A DNA stretch of 64,000 nucleotides, taken from contig NZ_KQ058828.1 in the NCBI RefSeq assembly GCF_000982955.1, positions 108,760-172,759 on the forward strand, written 5' to 3'. Positions 57,211 to 64,000 of the stretch are shown here, one piece after another. Position numbers and translations under genes: made by a program. Position 1 is the first letter of the stretch. The number at the start of each line of letters is the position of its first letter. The notes under the pieces are model-generated. The model searched no databases and was not told where the DNA came from. It saw only the letters and a list, made by a program, of their open reading frames with translations. Source of the stretch: Micromonospora sp. HK10 (GTDB lineage Bacteria; Actinomycetota; Actinomycetes; Mycobacteriales; Micromonosporaceae).

Positions 57211-59028
57211 ATGGCACTTCAGGTAGGGGTGAACGTCACCGAGGTCGACGGACGGGCCAGCCCCGCGCTGGCGGCCGCGCCCACCTCCGTCGGCGCGTTC
57301 GTCGGGCGTACCCGCCGGGGCGTGCCCGACCAGGCCGTCCGGGTCAGCAGCCTGGACCAGTTCACCGCCCGCTTCGGCGGCCACCACGCCGACGGGTACC
57401 TGCCGCACGCGGTCACCGGGTTCTTCCTCAACGGCGGCCGCGAGGCGTACGTGGTGCGGGTCGCCGGCGCCGGCAGCCAGGCCGCCCGGGCCACCCTCAA
57501 CGACCGGCAGGGCACCCCGGCCGCCAGCCTGCGGGTCAGCGCCGGCTACCGGGGCGTGGCCGACCCGGGCGTCTGGGCGCACGCGCTGCGGCTCGACGTC
57601 CGCGACGATCCCCGGGCCGTCACCACCGTCGGGGCCGCCGCGACCGCCGCCGCCACCACCGTGCAGCTCGCCTCGCTGGCCGGCGTCGAGGTCGGCACGG
57701 TGCTGCGGATCGCCTCCACCACCACGCTGCTGCGAGTGGTCACGGCCGTCGACCGGGCCACCCGTACGGTCACCCTGGGCGCCGCCACCGGTGAGGCGGT
57801 GGCCGCCGGAGTGGCCGTCAGCAGCGCCGAGTTCCGCCTCGTCGTCCGGCAGCAGGATCCCGCCACCGGCGCGTTCCCGGTCGTCGAGACCTGGTCGAAC
57901 CTGTCCATGCAGGCCGGCTCCGCCGACTACGTGTCGGACCGGCTCAACCACCCGGTCACCGGCTCCCGCTACGTCACGGTCGCGGACCTGAGCAGCGCCG
58001 CGCCCGGCGTCGACCTGCCCGCCGTGGTCAGCGGCGTCGCGCTCACCGGCGGCAGCGAGACCGCCGCCGGGGCCGGCGACCTGGTCGGCGACGCCGCCGC
58101 GCACACCGGCCTGCACGCGCTGGACACCGCCGCCGTCCAACTGCTGGCGGTACCCGACGCGCACCTGCTCCCGGCGGTGGGCGAGGCGCTGGTGGTGCGG
58201 GGCGCGCTGGACTACGTCGCCGGGCGCGGCGACTGCGTGTACGTCGGCTCGGCCCCGGACCGGGGCCACCCGGCCGGCACGGTCCCCCGCTCCGCCGCGG
58301 ACTACACCGAGACCGTCGCGCACTACACCCAGGCGGTCAAGGAGTACGCGGCCCAGTTCCAGGGCGCGAAGGTCTACGGGGCGCTGTACGCGCCGTGGGT
58401 CCAGGTCGCCGATCCCGCCGGGGTGGGGCCGGCGCCGGTGCGGTTCGTCCCGCCCGAGGGGCACGTGATGGGTGTCTACGCCCGCACCGAGCAGGAGCGC
58501 GGCATCCACAAGGCACCGGCCGGGGACGCCGCCGCCGTACGCGGCGCGCTGTCGCTGGCCGCCGCGTTCAGCGCCGGGGAGCACGACGACCTGGTCCGCA
58601 ACGGGCGTACCAACGGGCTGCTGTCACCCGGCGGCCGGACGCCGGTGGTGGCCGGCTCCCGGACGCTTTCCACCGACACCCGCTGGCAGTACGTCAACGT
58701 CCGGCTGCTGTTCAACTTCGTCAAGTCCTCGCTGCGCGACGGGCTGCGCTTCGTGCGGCAGGAGCCGCACACCGAGGCGCTGCGCCGGATGGTCCGGTTC
58801 AACGTGATCACCCCGTTCCTGCTGGGCCTGTGGCAGCAGGGCGCCTTCGGCTCCGACCCGGCCGAGCAGGTCTTCACCGTCAAGTGCGACGCGGAGAACA
58901 ACCCGCCCGCCGACGTGGACCTCGGGCTGTTCCGGGTGGAGGTCTATTTCTACCCGGTCCGCCCGGCCGAGACCGTGCACCTCATCGTCGGCCAGCAGCC
59001 CGGCGGCGGCACCGCCGCCGAAGCCTAG
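57211..59028 (+). CDS. Contractile tail sheath protein 1
   Basis: 605 residues. The start GVNVTEVDGRASPALAAAPT, the TGFFLNGGREAYVVRV element and the C-terminal block from SRTLSTDTRWQYVNV through RMVRFNVITPFLLGLWQQGA to VKCDAENNPPADVD are phage_sheath_1 signatures. A roughly 150-residue insert follows the N-terminal handshake domain (around ATTVQLASLAGVEVGTVLRI). AGAAAGGA precedes ATG 57211. It forms the contractile outer tube in a phage-tail-like particle. The next gene is a paralogue with near-identical C-terminus. Confidence 0.92.
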   Translation: MALQVGVNVTEVDGRASPALAAAPTSVGAFVGRTRRGVPDQAVRVSSLDQFTARFGGHHADGYLPHAVTGFFLNGGREAYVVRVAGAGSQAARATLNDRQGTPAASLRVSAGYRGVADPGVWAHALRLDVRDDPRAVTTVGAAATAAATTVQLASLAGVEVGTVLRIASTTTLLRVVTAVDRATRTVTLGAATGEAVAAGVAVSSAEFRLVVRQQDPATGAFPVVETWSNLSMQAGSADYVSDRLNHPVTGSRYVTVADLSSAAPGVDLPAVVSGVALTGGSETAAGAGDLVGDAAAHTGLHALDTAAVQLLAVPDAHLLPAVGEALVVRGALDYVAGRGDCVYVGSAPDRGHPAGTVPRSAADYTETVAHYTQAVKEYAAQFQGAKVYGALYAPWVQVADPAGVGPAPVRFVPPEGHVMGVYARTEQERGIHKAPAGDAAAVRGALSLAAAFSAGEHDDLVRNGRTNGLLSPGGRTPVVAGSRTLSTDTRWQYVNVRLLFNFVKSSLRDGLRFVRQEPHTEALRRMVRFNVITPFLLGLWQQGAFGSDPAEQVFTVKCDAENNPPADVDLGLFRVEVYFYPVRPAETVHLIVGQQPGGGTAAEA

Positions 59029-59037
59029 GAGTAGCTG

Positions 59038-61419
59038 ATGACCATCAACCTCGGCGTGACCGTCGTGGAGGTCGACGGCAAGTCGTCCCCCGCGATCGTC
59101 TCCGCGCCCACCTCGACCGCAGGGTTCCTCGTCCGCAGCGCCCGCGGCGCGCCCGACCGGGCGGTCCGGGTCCGCGGCTTCGGCGACTTCGTGTCCACCT
59201 TCGGCGGCTACACCGCCGACGCGTTCGGCGCGTACGCGGTCCGGGGCTTCTTCGACAACGGCGGCGCGGACGCGTACGTGGTGCGGGTCGTCGGCGCGGG
59301 CGCCGCGTCGTCCACGGTGGTGGTGAACGACCAGGCCGGCACCCCGGTGCCGACGTTGCGGCTGCGGGCCGGCGCGCGGGGCGTTGCCGAGCCGGGCGGC
59401 TGGGGCGACGCGCTGAGCGTGGCCGTCGAGCCGCACCCGCTCGGTGTCGCCTCGGTGCCCGCCCAGGTGGTCGGCGGCACCGCCGAGCCGTTCGCGCTGA
59501 CCGACGGGGCCACCGCCCAGTTCACGGTCACCACCCGGGGCGTGGACCAGGTCGGCACCGTCACCTTCCACGCCGCCGACTTCGCCACCATCGGCGCGGC
59601 GTCGGCGCAGGAGGTGGCCGCGGCGATCAACCGGCAGACCACGGCGGTCCGGGCCGCGGTCACCCCGGACGGCACCGTCGCGGTCGCCGCGGTCACCACC
59701 GACCCCCGGGTCTGGGCCCGGCTCGCGGTGGCCGCACCGGCCGCGCTCGGCTTCACCGGCGGCAACGCCAACAGCGACGGCTCCCTGGCGGCGGGTCGGA
59801 CGGTGGCGGCGCTGTCGTCGGCGAGCGGCTTCCGGATCGGCTCGGCGGTGCGCTTCGCGGTACGCGGGCACGCGATCGGCACCGCCGCGGTGGCCGCCAC
59901 GGTCGCCGACGGCGCGGGCCTGCTGGTCACCACCGACGGCGGGCCCGGGGAGACGATCGTCTTCCACAACGCCGACTTCGCCAACCCGGCGGCGGTCACC
60001 GTGGCCGAGGTCGTCGCGGCGATCAACCGGCAGGCCGTCGCGTTCAGCGCCGAGGTGACCCACAACAACCGGCTGGCGCTGCTGTCGAACCGGGACGGGG
60101 CGGGCTCCACGATCGCGCTGGCCGCGCCGGGCGGCGGCACCGACGCGCGCACCGCGCTGGGGCTGGCCGCCGCCACCCCGGTCGCCGGTTCGCAGACGTT
60201 CCGGCAGCTCACCGCCGCGTCCGAGACGTACCGGCTGATCGGGTGGGGGTCGAGCCCGGCGTTCCCGGCGCTGCCGGCCGCCGCGGTGCGGGTCTCGACC
60301 GTCGAGTTCGACCTGGTGGTGCGCCGCGACGGCGCCGAGGTGGAACGCTTCGGCCCGGTCAGCATGGTCGACAACCACGACTCGTACGTGGAGGCGGTGG
60401 TCAACGACCCCCGGGGCGGCTCGGCGTACCTGGTCGTCACCGACCTGGACAGCGCCTCCGGCGTCGGCCTGGACGCCCCCGCCCCGGGCGTGTACCCGCT
60501 CACCGGGGGCGACGACGGGGCCGACCCGGCGGACACCGCCTACCTGGGCGACCCGGCCCAGCGCACCGGCCTGGAGGCGTTCAACGAGGTGGCGATCCAG
60601 CTGCTGGCCTGCCCGGAGTCCACCTCGATCGGGGTGGCCGCCGGGGCGATCGGCTACTGCGAGCGGCGCGGCGACGCGATGTTCGTCGGCGCGGTGCCGT
60701 ACGGCTTCGACCGCGAGGGCGCCAAGGCGTACGCGGCGGGGCTGCGCGGCCGGAAGGTGTTCGGCGCGCTGTACGGGCCATGGATCCAGGTGGTCAACCC
60801 CGACGTGGCCACGGCGGCGGCGCAGCCGCTGGTGTGGATCCCGCCGGTCGGGCAGGTGCTCGGCACGTACGCGCGCATCGCCGACGCCCGGGGCGTGTGG
60901 AAGGCGCCCGCCGGGGACGAGGCGCGCCTGTCCGACGCCCTCGGCGTGGAGTACGACATGACCGACGCCGACCACACCGACCTGGTCCGCAACGGCGGGG
61001 TCAACGGCATCCGGGCGCTGCCCGGCGCGGGCATCGTCGTCGACGCGTCCCGGACGCTCTCCACCGACACCCGCTGGCTGTTCGTCAACGTCCGCCGCTT
61101 GTTCAACTTCGTCAAGTCCTCGCTGCGCGACGGCCTCACCTGGGTGGCGCAGGAGCCGCACGACGAGGCGCTGCGCCGGATGGTGCGGTTCAACGTGGTC
61201 ACCCCGTTCCTGCTGGGCCTGTGGCGGCAGGGCGCATTCGGCTCCGACCCGGCCGAGCAGGTCTTCACGGTCAAGTGCGACGCCGAGAACAACGCGCCGG
61301 CGGACGTGGCGAACGGGGTCTTCACCCTCGAGGTCTATTTCTATCCGGCCAAACCGGCCGAGGCGATCCTCATCGTCGTCGGCCAGCAGGACAGCGGCGC
61401 GACCGCGACCGACGGCTGA
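59038..61419 (+). CDS. Contractile tail sheath protein 2 (long form)
   Basis: 793 residues, 188 longer than the preceding sheath. The N-terminal and C-terminal sheath parts match it closely (SRTLSTDTRWLFVNVRRLFN, MVRFNVVTPFLLGLWRQGA, VKCDAENNAPADV). The extra length is an inserted pair of beta modules around residues 150-410 carrying VTFHAADFATIGAASAQEVAAAINRQ and IVFHNADFANPAAVTVAEVVAAIN. In known extracellular injection systems two or three sheath paralogues build different segments. It begins 9 nt after the first sheath gene. Confidence 0.92.
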   Translation: MTINLGVTVVEVDGKSSPAIVSAPTSTAGFLVRSARGAPDRAVRVRGFGDFVSTFGGYTADAFGAYAVRGFFDNGGADAYVVRVVGAGAASSTVVVNDQAGTPVPTLRLRAGARGVAEPGGWGDALSVAVEPHPLGVASVPAQVVGGTAEPFALTDGATAQFTVTTRGVDQVGTVTFHAADFATIGAASAQEVAAAINRQTTAVRAAVTPDGTVAVAAVTTDPRVWARLAVAAPAALGFTGGNANSDGSLAAGRTVAALSSASGFRIGSAVRFAVRGHAIGTAAVAATVADGAGLLVTTDGGPGETIVFHNADFANPAAVTVAEVVAAINRQAVAFSAEVTHNNRLALLSNRDGAGSTIALAAPGGGTDARTALGLAAATPVAGSQTFRQLTAASETYRLIGWGSSPAFPALPAAAVRVSTVEFDLVVRRDGAEVERFGPVSMVDNHDSYVEAVVNDPRGGSAYLVVTDLDSASGVGLDAPAPGVYPLTGGDDGADPADTAYLGDPAQRTGLEAFNEVAIQLLACPESTSIGVAAGAIGYCERRGDAMFVGAVPYGFDREGAKAYAAGLRGRKVFGALYGPWIQVVNPDVATAAAQPLVWIPPVGQVLGTYARIADARGVWKAPAGDEARLSDALGVEYDMTDADHTDLVRNGGVNGIRALPGAGIVVDASRTLSTDTRWLFVNVRRLFNFVKSSLRDGLTWVAQEPHDEALRRMVRFNVVTPFLLGLWRQGAFGSDPAEQVFTVKCDAENNAPADVANGVFTLEVYFYPAKPAEAILIVVGQQDSGATATDG

Positions 61420-61447
61420 TCAGCGGCACACGGGAAAGGCGAGACAG

Positions 61448-61909
61448 ATGGCAGAGCTGACGTTCCAGGAGTCGTACCGAACGCACGGCTTCCTGGTGGA
61501 GATCGAGGGCACCCAGTGCCCCGTCACCAAGGTCACCGGGTTGAACGAGGGCATGACCGAGACGATCGAGCAGCCCGACGGCGGCTCCCCCACGGTGCAC
61601 AAGATCTCCAGCGGCATCATCAAGTTCGACACGCTGGTCATCGAGCGCAACATGGACGGCAGCCGGTTCGACGGCTTCTTCAAGGACTGGTTCGCCGAGA
61701 TGTTCCAGCTCAACGGGAACACCAACACCTCGTCGGTGCGGCGCAACGGCGCGGTGATCAAGCTGGAGAACGGCCAGGAGGTGCTCCGGTTCGCCTTCTA
61801 CGGCGCCTGGGTGAAGTCCTCCAAGCTGTCCGATCTGGAGGCGGGCAGCTCCGGGCTGTTCAAGCAGACCCTGGAGCTGGAGCACGAGGGCCTGGAGCGT
61901 GTCTCGTGA
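61448..61909 (+). CDS. Tail tube protein (gp19/Hcp-like fold)
   Basis: 153 residues. The pattern SYRTHGFLVEIEGTQCPVTKVTGLN, then the KISSGIIKFDTLVIERNMDGS block and a C-terminal beta strand FKQTLELEHEGLERV is the T4-like tube family. It assembles as hexameric rings inside the sheath. GGAAAGGCGAGAC lies upstream of ATG 61448. Its stop overlaps the GTG of the next gene (GTGA). Confidence 0.92.
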   Translation: MAELTFQESYRTHGFLVEIEGTQCPVTKVTGLNEGMTETIEQPDGGSPTVHKISSGIIKFDTLVIERNMDGSRFDGFFKDWFAEMFQLNGNTNTSSVRRNGAVIKLENGQEVLRFAFYGAWVKSSKLSDLEAGSSGLFKQTLELEHEGLERVS

Positions 61910-62712
61910 CGATGACCGAGATCGAGGTCCGGCCCCGCCGGCCCCGCGAGCACGAGGTACGGCTGCCCGTCGGCCACCTCGACCTGGACGGGCGGCTGCA
62001 CCGTACCGCCCTGCTGCGCAAGATGACCGGGCACGAGGAGGCGCTGCTCGCCGACCGCAAGCTGCGCGCCAACGGCGGCAAGATGGTCACCGAGCTGCTC
62101 AACGGCTGTGTGCGCGGCATCGGCGAGATCAGCCAGGTGAACCGCTCGGTGATCGGCGCGCTGACCTCACCGGACCGCAACTTCCTGCTGCTGGAGCTGC
62201 GCAAGCTCACCTTCGGCACCGAGCTGGAGGCGCACTACACCTGCCCGTCGTGCCGGGAGACCACCGTGGTGGTGGAGGACCTGGACACCTTCCCGGTGCG
62301 CCACAGCGACGGGCTGGGGATCCCGGAGATCGTGGTGGAGCTGGAGGACGGCTTCGAGGACCGGGCCAAGGACGCCTGGTACGACGTGCTGCGCTTCCGC
62401 CTGCCGGTCGGTGCCGACGAGGAGCGGGTGTCGCTGGTCGCCCGGGACAACGCGGCCAAGGGCACCAACGCGCTGCTGGCCCGCTGCCTGGTCAGCGTCA
62501 GCGGCGACGGGGAGGAGATGCCCGACAACCGCCGCGAGGCGCTCGGCACGAAGATCCTGTCCGACCTGACGATGAGCGACCGGGGCCGGATCGAGCGGGC
62601 GTTCCGCGACGAGATGCCCGGCGTCGACCTCAGCCGCGAGTTCGACTGCGGCACCTGCGGCCGGCCGATGCGCACCTCGTTGGACCTGACCAGTTTTTTT
62701 ACCCCGAGCTGA
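61906..62712 (+). CDS. T4-type baseplate hub assembly chaperone-like protein (0-frame product)
   Basis: 268 residues. The helical N-terminus HRTALLRKMTGHEEALLADR and the SPDRNFLLLELRKLTFGTEL core resemble the T4 baseplate chaperone family found in injection clusters. Two CxxC pairs (CPSC near 121, CGTC near 250) probably bind zinc. The gene lies between tube and tape measure, where tail assembly chaperones sit in phages. It ends SFFTPS at a T7 run; a -1 shift would add a 63-residue extension. GTG 61906 overlaps the tube stop (GTGA) and has GGAG 8 nt upstream; an ATG follows at 61912. Confidence 0.85.
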   Translation: MTMTEIEVRPRRPREHEVRLPVGHLDLDGRLHRTALLRKMTGHEEALLADRKLRANGGKMVTELLNGCVRGIGEISQVNRSVIGALTSPDRNFLLLELRKLTFGTELEAHYTCPSCRETTVVVEDLDTFPVRHSDGLGIPEIVVELEDGFEDRAKDAWYDVLRFRLPVGADEERVSLVARDNAAKGTNALLARCLVSVSGDGEEMPDNRREALGTKILSDLTMSDRGRIERAFRDEMPGVDLSREFDCGTCGRPMRTSLDLTSFFTPS

Positions 62713-62891
62713 CCGACGCCGACCGGCTCCGGCAGGAGGTCTTCGCGCTCGGCTACCACCTGCACTGGAGCTGGTCGGAGGCGATGGGACTGGAGATCGA
62801 CGAGCGGCGGGCGTACGTGCGGCTGCTGGCCGACGTGCTCGCCGAGCAGAAGGCCGAGATGGACCGGGCGAAGGCCCAGTCGCGGCACTGA
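61906..62891 (+). CDS. Possible -1 frameshift fusion: chaperone-like protein plus DUF6760-like domain
   Basis: If ribosomes slip back one base on T7 at 62694-62700, translation continues as SFF-YPELTDADRLRQEVFAL, then LGYHLHWSWSEAMGLEIDE, ending at 62891, a total of about 328 residues. The added part resembles the small DUF6760 proteins encoded next to such chaperones elsewhere. No ATG, GTG or TTG starts the added frame before Met at about 62784, so without slippage or an undetected base the conserved part could not be made. The alternative is a one-base homopolymer error, in which case the two are simply one gene. Confidence 0.55.
62694..62700 (+). promoter_or_regulatory. Slippery heptamer T TTT TTT, candidate -1 frameshift site
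   Basis: In the 0 frame the codons are AGT TTT TTT ACC, so the last T of AGT plus two TTT codons make an ideal X XXY YYZ slippery site. The 0-frame stop TGA lies 10 nt downstream. A run of seven T is striking in DNA of more than 70% G+C. Confidence 0.6.
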
Positions 62892-62928
62892 CGGGGCGAC
62901 GCAGACCAGGAAAGGACGGTGAACCGCG

Positions 62929-64000
62929 GTGGACGGGGTGCTGCCCATCTCGCTGTCGCTGAGCGACAACAGTGCCCGCCTGATCGGCGCGTACGTGCGC
63001 AGCGGCCTGGTCGACGTGGTCCGCCCGCCGCTGGACCGGATCGAGACGGCCCTGCTGGCGCTGCAGGACGGGCTGCGGATGTTGAGCATCGACGTGGTCG
63101 ACGTGTTCAACGGCGTCGCCGACCGGCGGCTCAAGGTCCAGATCATGAACGAGGCGCTGCTCGACCACATCGAGGCCACCCGGTGGGCGGTGGCCTACCT
63201 CAGTTACAACAAGTTCCTCGAACTGCTCGACCACATCGCCTACATGCGCTGGCTGGACGGGCGCTCGCACCTGCACCTGCACCAGATCATCGAAGGGCTG
63301 GCCCGGATCGAGAGCCTGGTGGCGGCCTTCGCCACCGAGGTCAGCGGGATCGGTTCGGTGATCATCGGGCTGCTCCAGGCGATCCTGGACAAGCTCAACC
63401 AGGGCATCGGGCTGACCGGGACGATCCAGATCGTCGTGACCGGCGCCGATCCGCTGGCGAACATCGACCTGTTGAAGCTGCTGGGGCTGATCGGCCTGCT
63501 GGCGCTGGGCCTGGCGGTCATCGTGGCGTTCCTGTTCGGGGTGAGCGCGGCGCTGGCCACCTTCGGCGCGGGGGCACTGAAGGCGGCCGCCGCGGTGGTG
63601 CTGCTGGCGGCCGGGCTGATCCCGTTGATCAACGCGCTGGCCAAGTTCAGCCTCGGCGAGATGCTGATGATCGCGGCGGGTTTCGCGGCCATCGCGCTCT
63701 TCGTGGCCGCGCTGGGCAAGGCGTTCCAGCAGTTCACCACGGATCTGGAGAAGGTGGTCCCGCAGCTCAACTCGTTCTTCGAGGCGATCGCGAAGCTGAT
63801 GGGCACGCTGTCGAAGTTCGACGTCGGCGAAATGATCACCATCGCCGCCGGGTTCGCCGCCATCGCCGGCTTCGTCGCCCTGCTCGGCAAGGCCTTCCAG
63901 CAGTTCACCACCGACCTGGAGAAGGTGATCCCGCACCTCAACACCTTCTTCGACTCCATCGCCAAACTCATGACCACCCTGTCGAAGTTCGACGTCGGCG
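62929..64000 (+). CDS. Tail tape-measure-like protein, 3' end outside window
   Basis: At least 357 residues, open at the window end. It begins DGVLPISLSLSDNSARLIGA, then an amphipathic helical region (NEALLDHIEATRWAVAYLSYN) and a hydrophobic pair (LLKLLGLIGLLALGLAVIVAFLFGV). From 63655 it consists of 57-residue tandem repeats: GEMLMIAAGFAAIALFVAAL, then GKAFQQFTTDLEKVVPQLNS and FFEAIAKLMGTLSKFDV. Long repetitive helices of this kind set tail length in phage and injection systems. GTG 62929 has AGGAAAGGA upstream. Position after the tube and chaperone genes supports the call. Confidence 0.82.
   Translation, partial: MDGVLPISLSLSDNSARLIGAYVRSGLVDVVRPPLDRIETALLALQDGLRMLSIDVVDVFNGVADRRLKVQIMNEALLDHIEATRWAVAYLSYNKFLELLDHIAYMRWLDGRSHLHLHQIIEGLARIESLVAAFATEVSGIGSVIIGLLQAILDKLNQGIGLTGTIQIVVTGADPLANIDLLKLLGLIGLLALGLAVIVAFLFGVSAALATFGAGALKAAAAVVLLAAGLIPLINALAKFSLGEMLMIAAGFAAIALFVAALGKAFQQFTTDLEKVVPQLNSFFEAIAKLMGTLSKFDVGEMITIAAGFAAIAGFVALLGKAFQQFTTDLEKVIPHLNTFFDSIAKLMTTLSKFDVG
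63655..64000 (+). repeat. 171-bp tandem repeat in the tape-measure gene
   Basis: Repeat starts at GGCGAR at 63655, 63826 and 63997 (171-nt period, 57 residues). The two full units differ mainly at third positions, and the third continues off the end. Confidence 0.85.

Noticed and set aside
58395..61460. 1021-codon plus-strand frame overlapping the sheath genes
   Set aside because: Arg/Gly-rich shadow of two clear sheath genes in another frame.
53672..64000. Prophage
   Set aside because: Only tail-type genes are visible, with two sheath paralogues and dedicated regulators; no capsid, packaging or integration gene occurs in the window, though the downstream part is unseen.

Overview
The window is high-GC DNA (mostly above 70% G+C) with GTG starts, GGAGG-type ribosome binding sites, Tat/Sec-exported CAZymes carrying ricin-type lectin domains, SigE-family sigma factors and HxlR/GntR/LuxR regulators. 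This fits a filamentous actinomycete. Micromonosporaceae is my best guess, but that is inference and nothing here (no rRNA, no tRNA) proves it.

Region 1 (1-8.7 kb) is an L-fucose uptake and oxidation locus. On the minus strand lie an enolase-superfamily L-fuconate dehydratase, a sugar-binding lipoprotein, a two-domain ABC ATPase and an RbsC-type permease cut by the window edge. Divergently, a FadR/GntR regulator precedes an MDR dehydrogenase, an SDR of the KduD type and an aldo/keto reductase of the L-fucose (D-threo-aldose) dehydrogenase type. Region 2 (8.7-23 kb) holds secreted glycan enzymes: a GH59-like galactosidase, a GH29 alpha-L-fucosidase and a GH127 beta-L-arabinofuranosidase, all with ricin-type lectin modules, plus a secreted SMP-30-type propeller and a PQQ-dependent sugar dehydrogenase with two Fn3 domains. 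An acyl-CoA oxidase-like gene sits between them. The fucosidase and arabinofuranosidase share a LacI-type operator and a closely matching promoter, so released fucose would feed region 1.

Region 3 (23-31.2 kb) is mixed: a coiled-coil protein, a SigE-family sigma factor fused to a membrane/exported domain, a C45-type acyltransferase, an M48 membrane metalloprotease with a coupled partner, a YccF protein and a beta-lactamase relic. Region 4 (31.3-48.4 kb) is a single five-gene operon, four of its junctions overlapping or 3 nt apart, that encodes very large proteins of unknown function. One has 3073 residues, an internal lipase-like motif and a DUF6603-like region. I can give no function for this operon; it is a good candidate for an undescribed system.

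Region 5 (48.5-53.6 kb) is a scrap zone of small genes, transposase relics (a DDE transposase tail, an IS110 family pseudogene and a second copy of its end) and an intact HxlR/NmrA-like divergent pair. Region 6 (53.7-64 kb, running off the end) is the start of a contractile phage-tail-like injection cluster: two regulators with degenerate receivers, two accessory proteins, two tail sheath paralogues, a tail tube protein, a T4-type baseplate chaperone-like gene and a tape-measure protein with 57-residue repeats. The chaperone-like gene ends at a T7 slippery run that would join it, by a -1 frameshift, to a start-less downstream reading frame. This is the most interesting single observation in the window.
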